Shown here piece by piece: positions 1 through 33,946 of a stretch of 64,000 nucleotides of DNA; the stretch's first letter is position 1; each line of letters begins with the position of its first letter. A program made the translations under genes and the position numbers. The DNA is taken from the NCBI RefSeq assembly GCF_017654505.1, contig NC_054559.1, forward strand, positions 19,912,325-19,976,324, read 5' to 3'. The DNA comes from Polyodon spathula (Eukaryota > Chordata > Actinopteri > Acipenseriformes > Polyodontidae). Below the pieces are notes generated by a model, which was not told where the DNA came from, made no database searches, and saw only the letters and a program-made list of their open reading frames with translations.

Positions 1-496
1 ATCACATTGGAGTGTAAGAGTCGCCCAGACTGAAGGTACTTTCAGTTACTTTCAGGTTTTATTATAGCGCCTAAAAATACAGCAGGCCTGCTGGAAGCTC
101 ATTCATTCATTCCACAAGCAGCCTCCAGGGGGTCGCCAGAAGAAAGCCACTACAGCGACTGGACAGCTTCAAATCCTAGTAAAAGCGTAGAACAGCAACT
201 AATACTAAAAGCATCACGAAGCCAGAGAGGTCTGGTAAAGCATATAACAAAACATGGCAAACCAGGGTCAACTTTGGAAACAAAAGCAGCAGGATCTTCT
301 TGAAGCTCTGTTAGTAGAACAGATTTCCCCTTGCAAATATTTCAAATAAATATTCCGTGCACGAGCCCTGACCGCCACGCTTCTCTCCAATGTCCTTTCA
401 CACATGCATGTCCTCTTGCTCTAGAGCCAGAAGGAGCTGCCCAGCTGCTGTTGTCACACAGATGGAAGGCTGCACTGCGAATGATGGAACAGCATC
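1..496. other. Upstream non-coding flank
   Basis: Apart from a family B fragment at 205-270, nothing recognisable. Confidence 0.5.
205..270 (-). repeat. Dispersed repeat family B fragment
   Basis: The minus strand reads accctggtttgccatgtttt, then atatgctttaccagacctct, as at 45137. Confidence 0.55.
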
Positions 497-1274
497 GTCC
501 AGCAGCAGGGGAGAGACGGGCTGCATCGCCCAGCAGCAGGGGAGAGAGACGGGCTGCATCGCCCAGCAGCAGGGGAGAGAGACGGGCTGCATCGCCCAGC
601 AGCAGGGGAGAGAGACGGGCTGCATCGCCCAGCAGCAGGGGAGAGAGACGGGCTGCATCGCCCAGCAGCAGGGGAGAGACACGGGCTGCATCGCCCAGCA
701 GCAGGGGAGAGACACGGGCTGCATCGCCCAGCAGCAGGGGAGAGACACGGGCTGCATCGCCCAGCAGCAGGGGAGAGAGACGGGCTGCATCGCCCAGCAG
801 CAGGGGAGAGAGACGGGCTGCATCGCCCAGCAGCAGGGGAGAGACGGGCTGCATCGCCCAGCAGCAGGGGAGAGAGACGGGCTGCATCGCCCAGCAGCAG
901 GGGAGAGAGACGGGCTGCATCGCCCAGCAGCAGGGGAGAGAGACGGGCTGCATCGCCCAGCAGCAGGGGAGAGAGACGGGCTGCATCGCCCAGCAGCAGG
1001 GGAGAGACGGGCTGCATCGCCCAGCAGCAGGGGAGAGAGACGGGCTGCATCGCCCAGCAGCAGGGGAGAGAGACGGGCTGCATCGCCCAGCAGCAGGGGA
1101 GAGAGACGGGCTGCATCGCCCAGCAGCAGGGGAGAGACACGGGCTGCATCGCCCAGCAGCAGGGGAGAGACACGGGCTGCATCGCCCAGCAGCAGGGGAG
1201 AGACGGGCTGCATCGCCCAGCAGCAGGGGAGAGAGACGGGCTGCATCGCCCAGCAGCAGGGGAGAGACACGGGC
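497..1274. repeat. 33-bp minisatellite, about 23 copies
   Basis: Unit contains ggctgcatcgcccagcagca and a ggggagaga(g/c)ac variant segment. Most units are 33 bp (11 codons) with a few 31-bp units that shift frame. This opens long repetitive ORFs on both strands, which are not genes. Confidence 0.95.
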
Positions 1275-3413
1275 TCCAAAGCCTCTTCAGAGTTCACTTC
1301 TCACACCCTCCTTGTTGCTGAGCTTCCATCTCTAACAGAGCTCATTGTGACTGCGGTGCAAACCCTTACACAGGCCTACCAACCAGAAATGCTCGGGGAA
1401 ACTGTAAAGTTGGTTTCAAAGCACTTTTGAAAATGTCCGCTCTAGTGCACTGATAGTGTCAGAAATATTGCCCACATTGTCAAACAGGTAACACAGGAAT
1501 CACGGTCCATGATGTGGTACTGAACAGAAAAGACAGAGCACTTGTTGTTTTATGTGTATATATATATATATATATAGTAGAGGACAGATCTCAAACCGCA
1601 GTGCACTAGAGCAGGCATTTTGAAAAGAGCTTTGAAACAGACTTTAAAGTTCTAAGTGTAAAAAGTTATCGGGATGTTAACAGTGAAAAGAAAAATGACA
1701 GGTGTGTTATTTAAACAGTTGTAGCAGCCCGTTGGGACGGGTAACGCTAGATTTTTTTGGAGCCCCACTACTTACTCTTTAACAAATTTCAATGACAAAC
1801 GCTTCGGCCAGAAGCCATTCTCAATGTCTGTGTGTCTTCAATGAAGAAACGTTCTGACCTCATGTCTTCCATTTCGATGAACGTCAAGCCTAGAGGTCTT
1901 TCTCAATGCCTGTGCGTCTCCATTGAAAAAGCATTCAGACTCTCTCTGAGTCTTCAAGCAGAAGCGTTTGCAATCGAATTGACGGCGTTCCTTTTAGGGT
2001 TTCTTCATTCAGCACTGGTTATGGATGCTAAGCCTGCCATTGTAAACCTGCAAGTCTCGCAGTCCAATTGCTGTGTCTCCATATCCACACTGGGTATGTG
2101 CTATGTTCTTGTTTCAAGGGCTGTGTTGGTTTGCACTATATCTTTAAGAGTCTGTATCAGTATAGCCAGGGTGAGTAGCTGTTTGAGGGTGTTCCTGCAC
2201 GTTATGTTCGATACAGTTCCCAGTAAAGTGCTGGTTAAAGACACTGGCCAGCGTTACTGGTATTAGTCACAGCCATTCTGGTGGCGAGGCTGCAGTTTTT
2301 TGCCACTGAACCAGGTCTAGTCGCTCACGCTGACATGCAAGCTGCTCCTTCACAGCTGGAGCTGTAATTGAACTTAATAAGACAGTTTGGCTGCAGCATG
2401 TCTTTCACATCCTGGCTGCCTTCATGAACAATATGAACAGCGTTGCCTCTTCTCAATGAATTCTAGCATAGCGCACTATACAGACTATTATATTTAAGGT
2501 CCTTGTTTTTTTTTTTTTAGATATTTATTTTATATAAAAACTGCCTGGGGGAGAAAAATACAAATACAAATGCGTGCAAATCTGTTCTTTGGTTTGGCAG
2601 GTGAATATCAGGGGTGACAAGATACTCAAATTCAGCATCCCCATAATTGCATATTTCTATCTGTCTTTGCAAGAAGCAGGAATCTATTGCTTTGGAGCAA
2701 CAGTGAGCACAAAAAAAGGAACTTCAGCTCCATTGGCTAGTTCCAGATTCCCTATAATTAGTAGTTAGCTCCCATCGAGCAGCAGCCTCAGCACCAACGT
2801 TTCATTTTCTCCCTATTTATAAATGCTCTTTGCGTAACAGACGAGTTAATGTATAGCTTTACGTTTAATGCTACGGTATTTGCAAGGCCAGCGACTCAAG
2901 ACATTCTTGAGATGATTCTCCGGTCATTAAGAAGGGCTCCCTTTCTCTGTGTTAAGCGTGTCTCCGAGGTCACAGTCATAAATGATGCTGAATAGAATGT
3001 GAAGCAGGGTGGGGCCACAACCTGTTCTGTACCAGAGATGAACCAATCCCTAGAAACCCCTTTGCTTAAACCCTATCATACAAGGTGACCTCATATGGGG
3101 AAGGATACAAAAAAAAATCTCTTCTAGTCTTTACATGGAGACACAAATGCATGATAGCTTAATATGAAGCAAGGAAAACATTTTGAAAAATGTTCAAAGA
3201 AAAATATATTTTTTCAGCTATTTTTAATATTTAATTCACAAAAGGGTTCAATGCATCTTGCATCTGAAAGAACTCAAGAGACGACCAATACACAACTATG
3301 CCTCTGACGCCCGCATTACAGGACACCCTGCATATTAAAGATATACACCGGGCAGTGTTATAAGTCAGGGGGTATTGGTTCATACCACTGAGATTCCAGG
3401 AATATATCAAATC
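1275..3413. other. Non-coding stretch
   Basis: Contains a short TA tract (1555-1577) and the possible Penelope relic. A 144-codon frame at 1832-2266 overlaps duplicated tctcaatg/cattgaa segments and has no recognisable product. Confidence 0.5.
1783..1830 (-). other. Hammerhead-like / Penelope-type relic
   Basis: The minus strand reads tgagaatggcttctggccga then agcgtttgtc, resembling the CUGAUGA-stem-GAAA-stem-GUC layout near Penelope-like element termini, with several mismatches. Confidence 0.3.
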
Positions 3414-3587
3414 CAGGGATGGAAATAAGGCTCCTATTGCATAGCAGTTTCATCCTTCCCAGTTTTCACTGCGAGCTTGATATATCCATGGTGTGTAGGC
3501 AACAAGCTCAGGTGTGTCTTATTAAACTCATAGTAAAACCAGAAATGGACTGAACTGCTATGCAGTGGGAGTCTTATTTCCATCCAC
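3414..3587. mobile_element. CAGGG-MITE copy (family A)
   Basis: Palindromic element with both arms: cagggatggaaataaggctc and the matching gagtcttatttccatcc. The interior contains aacaagctcaggtgtgtctt. Confidence 0.75.
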
Positions 3588-3744
3588 GAGGCGGACGCTA
3601 GCGCAGGAAGACTGTGCAGCACAGCCACATTTAAACCCACTACCAAGGAAGCCCATCATTTAAAAGGCATTAAAACGGGAAAGGCGCCCATTCGCTGTGG
3701 TAGAGCCTAACTCTCAGCATCGCGTGTAATCAAAACAGCAGCTG

Positions 3745-4004
3745 TGCTGACAGGGGTCAGACTGCTTCTAGCCCGGGTTCTGCATTCACACACTAGTGCT
3801 GACAGGGGTCAGACTGCTTCTAGCCCGGGTTCTGCATTCACACACTAGTGCTGACAGGGGTCAGACTGCTTCTAGCCCGGGTTCTGCATTCACACACTAG
3901 TGCTGACAGGGGTCAGACTGCTTCTAGCCCGGGTTCTGCATTCACACACTAGTGCTGACAGGGGTCAGACTGCTTCTAGCCCGGGTTCCGCTATCGCCCA
4001 CTAG
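3745..4004. repeat. 52-bp tandem repeat, 5 copies
   Basis: Units start at 3745, 3797, 3849, 3901 and 3953, each beginning tgctgacaggggtcagactg. The first four are nearly identical; the last diverges at its end. Confidence 0.95.
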
Positions 4005-4020
4005 TGGTGTAACAACCTGC

Positions 4021-4090
4021 TGTAATAATCAATCAAGATTTAATTGATATAGTGCCTTTCATAGTGGACCACTGTCACAAAGCGCTTTAC
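4021..4090 (-). mobile_element. LINE 3' tail fragment
   Basis: The minus strand reads ttgtaaagcgctttgtgaca then gaaaggcactatatcaatta, a common fish LINE ending; TA microsatellite at its edge. Confidence 0.55.
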
Positions 4091-4105
4091 AACATACACA
4101 TCCTG

Positions 4106-4108
<3 letters not shown>

Positions 4109-4190
<82 letters not shown>

Positions 4191-4193
4191 AAT
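4109..4193. repeat. (TA)n microsatellite
   Basis: About 75 bp of uninterrupted AT alternation next to a LINE-tail fragment. Confidence 0.95.
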
Positions 4194-4559
4194 ATGTAGA
4201 TATAGTAATCTGAGTATAATAACCGTACATAATCACTCAAGTCACAGCTGTATTTGTAGTGTATCACCATTTCGCATCCTCGTTGTATGGCTATCAAATC
4301 TGGAATTTAAACCACTAATTGAAAATCGCCTAAATCTAATTAAATTATATTAATGCTTCCATGCAATGTCCTTTAAAAAAAAAGTTGTTAGTGTTTGTAT
4401 ATTATTATTATTATTATTACTGGCTACTGTTGACTGTATTTGTAGCACAGTAGTATCTCAACGGAACTGCGTCTTTGCAAGATAAAAAAAAAAAAAAAAA
4501 AAACGTACCAATTGAACGAATCATAGAGAAATGTGCAAAATCTAATTTAATGCACGTCA

Positions 4560-27348
<22,789 letters not shown>

Positions 27349-28369
27349 ACCCCCCCTCCCTCCCTGGTCCACGCCCCCCCCCCGCGCGTCGGTCGCGCCC
27401 CCGCCGCCACCCGCAACGAGCCACAAAAAATACCAATAAGAAAATCAAATCTATATATTGCTGAAAATATTTTAACATACAAATAAAACGTAGTGCTGCG
27501 TCTGATCTGTGCCAGTTTGTAATTCAATGGCAAGTCGTTCTGTCCACAGAATTTCTCTTGGTAAACGAGAGAGAAACTTTTAAGATTTAATTCAGCAGTA
27601 CATGGGGGGGAGGGGGAGGTGGGTATATCCATATTCATCTCTCTTAGTTTTTAATAGTATTGATGTTATTTTAATTAAGGGCCAATTTGTATATTTATTT
27701 CAGCCAACTACAACTACTACATTATAATTTGCCAGGCTAAACATTGTGCTGCTGCTTTTCCTAAAGTCAGACCCCCTCCCCCCGCGCTCTCATTGCCAAA
27801 TTTAAAGACTGGACCAGCTGACCTGGCCCCGGCCCCACCCCCATTCTGTGCTGTTTTAAAGACTGGCCCCTAAACCTAGATTTTAAAACAAACAGTTATG
27901 AACAAACTCCCTTTGTGCTGAACAGTGATTTTATAATTAAGGACAGTTCTGTTCCTGCCCCACCCCCCTCACAGAAACTAACCCAACCAAGTGATTTCTA
28001 ATGCTGTACTTACTGTTTTTAATTGATTTATTATTTCTTTACGTATCAATTATAAAGTATTGATACTGTGATTTTGTGTTTTATTTTTTATTGACGTATT
28101 AAAACATAAATTAGTTACTTGCTGTTCTTTTACATTCATGGACTACAAAGATGGGGGGAAAATAAGCAAAAAAGTGTCAGAAGACCAGGAAACGTGTTCA
28201 TAGTTATTGGAGGTGGAAGAATGACCTCTGCTTTTATTTTATACAGTTTAAATTAAAAAAAATAATAATAATAAAAAATTCTTCTGATCCGTAGGCATGG
28301 TTTTAAGAAGATTAACGGAGATTTTTAAGAAAAATAAATATTTATCTAATTTATGGACCTGGTAATTAT

Positions 28370-28755
<386 letters not shown>

Positions 28756-29691
28756 GCTGTAGCTATAGATATAGTTGATATAAAAACACCTCTCCCATAC
28801 GATCCCAGGCAGAGGTTTATGTCTCAACTGTAGTAAAACCTTCTTGTGTTCAGCTAAGTAATCGGTTTTATTTTATTTAACTTGGTTGTCGATGATTATT
28901 ATTGTTATTAGTAGTTTTAATGTGAGGTGGTAGTTGAACTGTGTTACAGATTTCATTCATGGACTTTTTTTTTTTTTTTTTAAATGCAAAATAGGAAATG
29001 TAAAGAGAGAATGTGTATTCCCTATCAGCAGTGGGTGAAGTGTAACCTGTCCCATGTCTGCTTGAAGTATTGTTAATATTATTATACAGACGCTTGTCCT
29101 GCTGTGAGACAGCTGTTGAAGTCAGTGAATTGTACTGGTACTTGCAGTCTGATTTATTTATTTATTTTTTTTGCATTGTATTCCGTTAGTTTTTTTTCTT
29201 TTTCATTGCAAGGGCTAATGAGAGGCTGTGTGAACGCCCTGATAGAAACAGACTGGGTCGTGCGTCGCAGCGGGCTTCAGTGTTGAGAATGGGTGGGACG
29301 GGGAAGGCATTGCTTCAGAACATCGGGGAGACTAACTGAATTGCAGTACTGCGTGGCCTTGCTGCAAAATTTAAAAAATAGTGCCAATTCACCTCCTCTT
29401 AAAATACTTTTAAGAGGTGCCATATCAGTTTTTAGAAGTTAAAAGAAACGGTTATCCTGTGATTTTGCACAGCAGATGCCTTATTTCGGATATTAGGAAT
29501 AATAATAAAGAAATAAAAATACAATAGTGTTTTTTTAGTTTTAGTTTTTTTTTTTAATTGCAGACCTGTTTTGTTCTGCCCGGAACCGCCAGCATTAATA
29601 ATCCAATTATAAAGCTTCACACTCAAGTTTATGAAGCCTCTGTAATCCTGCATCTTGTTCCCTAAAAAATAAAAAGATTTCTGCATCCTTG

Positions 29692-29730
<39 letters not shown>

Positions 29731-30000
29731 ATATATTTGTTTTTTTTCTCCTGAAGTGCTGGTCCTGCCAAAAGACATCTTGTCTCAGAGCTGTCATTCC
29801 GCTGGTCTGCCATAAATGTGTTTCTCCCTTGCCTCTGTAATTGAGTGCGTCAGTATTCAGTATTTTTCCTTGCAATGCTTGACTTGTTCAGGAAATGTAT
29901 TTGATTCCACCCCCCCCCCCACTCCCGGTTAAAAATCTGTGTTGTCCGAGACTTTTTATGGAAAAATGCAATGCAGGAAACGGCTGGCTTATGAGTGTTA
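28756..30000. other. Flank between GNA11 and gap
   Basis: AT-rich with a 36-nt poly-A run near 29694-29727; no TLE5 exon visible. Confidence 0.6.
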
Positions 30001-30500
30001 NNNNNNNNNNNNNNNNNNNNNNNNNNNNNNNNNNNNNNNNNNNNNNNNNNNNNNNNNNNNNNNNNNNNNNNNNNNNNNNNNNNNNNNNNNNNNNNNNNNN
30101 NNNNNNNNNNNNNNNNNNNNNNNNNNNNNNNNNNNNNNNNNNNNNNNNNNNNNNNNNNNNNNNNNNNNNNNNNNNNNNNNNNNNNNNNNNNNNNNNNNNN
30201 NNNNNNNNNNNNNNNNNNNNNNNNNNNNNNNNNNNNNNNNNNNNNNNNNNNNNNNNNNNNNNNNNNNNNNNNNNNNNNNNNNNNNNNNNNNNNNNNNNNN
30301 NNNNNNNNNNNNNNNNNNNNNNNNNNNNNNNNNNNNNNNNNNNNNNNNNNNNNNNNNNNNNNNNNNNNNNNNNNNNNNNNNNNNNNNNNNNNNNNNNNNN
30401 NNNNNNNNNNNNNNNNNNNNNNNNNNNNNNNNNNNNNNNNNNNNNNNNNNNNNNNNNNNNNNNNNNNNNNNNNNNNNNNNNNNNNNNNNNNNNNNNNNNN
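30001..30500. other. Assembly gap, 500 N
   Basis: Exactly 500 N, a round size that suggests an estimated or default gap. The missing TLE5 exons 1-4 are expected here or in unassembled sequence. Confidence 0.99.
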
Positions 30501-31321
30501 ACTGCCTTGCTGGTTTCCCTGTAGAAAGCAGTGCCGAGGTCCTTACCAGATGCTTTGCCAGGCGCCCCGCTGCCTCCTGTGCAGTTTGCCATTCATGCTT
30601 ACATTTTGCTAGTCTGTGCCGCATCAATCTTGCCTTTCGTGGAATGGGCACCAGAGATGAATAAACCAGGACAGCAGATAAAGACTTCAGAACTGCAGCG
30701 ACGCCGACGCGGGCTGGAATTCACTCCCCCCCCCCCCCCCACAAAACCTGCCTTTTTATTAAATATAGAAAAAGAGGGGGCTGAAGATCTGTGCAGATGC
30801 TACCTCCCTGCGCAGTGTTGGGAAATTGATGGCCACATTTCCTAATTACTTTTCTGTGGAAATGCTGATTTATTATTTTTAGGTGGGGGCTCAGCTGCTC
30901 TGAGCTGTTTTAATCTCTCATGGTGTTTTTGTCTCATTTTGTAGCTTATTGCTCCTTTACAGCAGTGTGCGTGCAAGGGTTTCTTTATCTCTGTGCAGGG
31001 ATTGGAGCCGCCTGTGTGTGTTTTGTGTGTGTGCTTTAGGGGAATCGGGGCAGGGCCATTGCTGTCGACTGGGCTGATTCGCTGTTCAAAGAGAAACAGC
31101 TGCTTGGATTTGCGTAGTTTGCCGCTTTTCTTTGGATCCTCTGGGGTCCAAGCAGCTAAATCACAAGCTGTTTTGGGTTTAAGTTGCCACCTGTTTTGTA
31201 ACCTGTCGAGCAAGACTATTCAAAGAGTGACGGAGGTCCTGCCTAACTGAACGCAGCTCTGAACTGGTGTCCTGAGAGAGCCTCTGTATTCAGCCTCCGC
31301 TCTCCTGTTTTCTCTTCGCAG
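30501..31321 (+). other. TLE5: TLE5 intron 4 (3' part)
   Basis: Non-coding with a C-run at 30725; no TLE5 exon 1-4 sequence seen. Confidence 0.6.
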
Positions 31322-31384
31322 GCTGAAATCGTGAAGAGGTTAAACGGGATCTGTGCTCAAGTCCTCCCCTATCTGTCACAAGAG
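31322..31384 (+). CDS. TLE5: TLE5 exon 5 (Q domain)
   Basis: 21 codons in phase 0: AEIVKRLNGICAQVLPYLSQ plus E. Acceptor cttcgcag, donor gtaaga. The leucine spacing fits the Q-domain coiled coil that mediates TLE oligomerisation. Confidence 0.95.
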
Positions 31385-33239
31385 GTAAGACGCGTGTGCC
31401 TCCCCAGACAGCTCTATACACACACTGCCTCTTGAGTTTGCAGGGCTGTGTGGGGGCTGGGCTGTAGGGTTGCAGTCTGTCCTGGTAAACCCATGATCGT
31501 CCCTCTTAGTGACATCATCACATCCTGGGCTCTCATCTCAGCACTAGTACGCCAGCAGCTGAATCAACATGCATCAGGGACTCCTATTGCAGAGTAGTCT
31601 CTCCCATTCCAGGTTTTACTACGAGCTTGATGAGCCACAGTGTGTATATAACAAGCTTGTGTGTGCGTCTTATTAAACTCCTGGTAAAACCAGGATCGAA
31701 TCAAACTGCTGTGCAATGGGAGTATTATTGCTGTCCCTGTACATTTATGGAAATAGGGACATAGTTTTAAACAAGAGTTTTATTTGCTTTAGTTATCCTC
31801 TGCCAATGCACTATTGCGAAACCCAATACAATTTTCTAAAACCACTAAAATTATTTCAGAATAATTTTGTTCTTCTCTAAGTGTAATTTTTTGCTGGTAA
31901 TATTCATATTGAGTGAAACGAGGGGAGTCTGAAATATCGCAATTACATCAACTTTGAATACACACTTGCATGTGATTTGAATTTTGTTTTATATTTTATA
32001 TATATTTTTTTTTTTCATGTCCCCGTCCTCCTCTCTCAGCACCAGCAGCAGGTCCTGGGCGCAATCGAACGTGCCAAACAGGTGACCCCTCCAGAGATGA
32101 ACTCCATCATTCGGGTAGGCTGCAGTTCTGTATGAAGCTCACTGACCCCCTGCCTGTCTGCACTGCCCGGGACACATGGGAGACGCACACACAGACGGGG
32201 GGGGTTGTTCAGCAGCAGAGCTGACAAACGTTGGGGGAAGACTCTGCTAGTTCTTAGACCACTGGTGTGCAACTCCAGTTCTCAGAATCCAGTCCAGGTT
32301 TTCCCTTCTATAAGTTTACCATGAGATAGTTTGCAGTGAGTTGCAGTTTTCCTGTGATTTCTCTGTGGTTATGCTATGCATTTACCATAGTTTGCACTGG
32401 CTTGCTGTGTTTATTAATATGCTTTACCAGACCTTGATGTTCTTTACAATGCTTCCCTTTGCTTTATTACACTTTGCTGTACATTTACTGCAGGAAACTT
32501 TTATAAGGGTTAACTGCATGCAGGCCCTTGAACCTGATCAGAGTCACTTTACTGATTGAGGCCCTGACTGGAATATAAGGGGACTGGAGGGGGTCTGGAG
32601 GCTGAGAGCTGCACACTCCTGTCTTAAACTAAGATAGTTTATTTTTAGAATGTAAAGGGTGTGCAACAGGGATGAAAATCGGACTCCTATTGCGTAGCAG
32701 AGTCACCCATTCCAGGTATCACTGCCAGCTTGATTAGCAGCAGTGCATAGGTAACAAGCCCAGGTGTGTCTTATTAATTAAACCCATAGTAAAACCAGGA
32801 ATGGATCAAACTGCAATGCAATGGGGACCTTATTTCCACCTGTGTACAATACTTACATGGGGGGGGGGGTTTACAGTGTAAGTGTTTATAATACATAACT
32901 TTTAAATGATTAAATATTTTAGAATCAAAGTTTTAGGAAATGGCTGGGGGTGATCTGCCGACCTGGGGTGTCCTGGAGTCCCAGTTCATGTTCCGCCCTC
33001 TTTCTCCACAGCAGCAGCTCCAGGCTCATCAGCTCTCCCAGCTCCAGGGACTGGCCTTGCCGATGACCCCCCTGCCCCTGGGCCTCACGCCCCCCTCCCT
33101 GCCCGCCGTCACCACCAGCTCCGGCCTCTTCTCCCTCTCCAGCATCCTGGCCTCACAGGCACAGCTGGCCAAGGAGGAGAAGGCAGCGCGAGAGGGGGGA
33201 GACAACCACCGGGACGAGGAGGCTGAGAAGTCAGACTAG
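31322..33239 (+). CDS. TLE5: TLE5 (AES), 3' three exons; 5' end missing
   Basis: Short Groucho-related protein that oligomerises with TLE co-repressors through the Q domain but lacks the WD40 repeats. Exons 31322-31384, 32040-32114 and 33012-33239 code 121 residues. That is the length of human residues 77-197, so only the first 76 residues (four exons) are absent. LNGICAQVLPYLSQE, HQQQVLGAIERAKQVT with NSIIR, the QQLQAHQLSQLQ start of the last exon, and the acidic EKSD C-terminus followed by TAG distinguish it from full-length TLEs. Splice sites are GT-AG throughout. No exon resembling the four upstream ones is visible between GNA11 and 31322, so they probably lie in or beyond the 30001-30500 gap. 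The visible part shows no break. Confidence 0.94.
31573..31740. mobile_element. CAGGG-MITE copy, TLE5 intron 5
   Basis: Left arm shortened (cagggactcctattgcagag), interior and right arm present (caatgggagtattattgctg). Confidence 0.7.
32040..32114 (+). CDS. TLE5: TLE5 exon 6 (Q domain)
   Basis: 25 codons in phase 0: HQQQVLGAIERAKQVTPPEM then NSIIR. Ends in R where full-length TLEs end in G, a TLE5 signature. Acceptor ctctcag, donor gtaggc. Confidence 0.95.
32375..32512 (+). repeat. Dispersed repeat family B, TLE5 intron 6
   Basis: tgtttattaatatgctttac, cagacct, then short atgcttt/tttacaatgc motifs and aaacttttataaggg at the end. Confidence 0.55.
32667..32842. mobile_element. CAGGG-MITE with 7-bp direct repeat, TLE5 intron 6
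   Basis: Both arms. Flanks TGTGCAA (32660-32666) and TGTACAA (32843-32849) look like a target-site duplication with one change. Confidence 0.75.
33012..33239 (+). CDS. TLE5: TLE5 exon 7 (GP-like tail and stop)
   Basis: 75 codons plus TAG. Begins QQLQAHQLSQ, continues through a Pro/Leu-rich tract (MTPLPLGLTPPSLPAV) and ends in an acidic DEEAEKSD. The acceptor reads ccacagCAGCAG, so a 3-nt alternative acceptor is possible. Confidence 0.95.
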   Translation, partial: QQLQAHQLSQLQGLALPMTPLPLGLTPPSLPAVTTSSGLFSLSSILASQAQLAKEEKAAREGGDNHRDEEAEKSD

Positions 33240-33555
33240 CACCGAGGGGGCAGGCGGGGCGGCTTTACTTCAGTTCATTTCTCTTCTTGTCTGTCTTCTG
33301 TCTCAGTGAATCCTTCACAGGCTCCCCCTTTTGAACACATACAACAAACACAATCACACAAACACTAGCAATGATTGGCAGGCAGGGCAACAAAGGAATT
33401 TGTATCTAGTTGTTTTTAAAGCTGGGTGACTCTACGCTGAGCCCCGGGGAGTTTCCTGAAATCCTTAAACACAATTAAGTAGGTTTTTGTGTGAAAAGTG
33501 ACAAGCCGAACAGAAACTGAAAATCAAAACTGACGTTGGGTAACTTCTTGAGTCC

Positions 33556-33557
<2 letters not shown>

Positions 33558-33625
<68 letters not shown>

Positions 33626-33634
33626 TCTTTCTCT
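33558..33634. repeat. (CT)n microsatellite
   Basis: About 75 bp of CT in the TLE5 3' region. Confidence 0.95.
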
Positions 33635-33765
33635 CCCCGCATTTGCAAGCTTTTATCCTCTTTCAAGTGGGGGTGAGGGGCGGGTGGTTGTCAGGACGGG
33701 ACGGGACGGGGCAGACAGGGTTAACGCTGTGGTTTCTCTGTTGTGAATCGTTTTCTGAATCCCAG

Positions 33766-33946
33766 CGGTCTGAGACAAATTCGCTCGCAGGAGCAGGTGT
33801 CCCCCGGGCTGCCCGCCCCCTTCAACATCACCACCATTAACAAGAAGACTTTCAACTGCTATCCAAGCGGCACTCCAGAGCAGCTACAGCAATTAAAGAC
33901 ACAGGGATTTGAAAATGAAATAGAAGAAAAACATTTCAATAAATAA
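33766..33946 (+). other. Exon-like ORF of unknown origin
   Basis: After a possible acceptor (ctgaatcccag) the frame reads 59 codons to TAA, beginning GLRQIRSQEQVSPGLPAPFN and ending GFENEIEEKHFNK. The frame has no upstream ATG. The first half is GC-rich at third positions and the second half is AT-rich. I do not recognise the product. It could be a terminal exon of another gene, a retroposed fragment or chance ORF inside the TLE5 3' UTR; its stop overlaps an AATAAA. Confidence 0.25.

Noticed and set aside
1832..2266. 144-codon ORF
   Set aside because: Composition is not protein-like, it contains duplicated tctcaatg/cattgaa segments and it overlaps a likely repeat relic.
29888..30664. ORFs spanning the N gap
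   Set aside because: They consist almost wholly of undefined residues.
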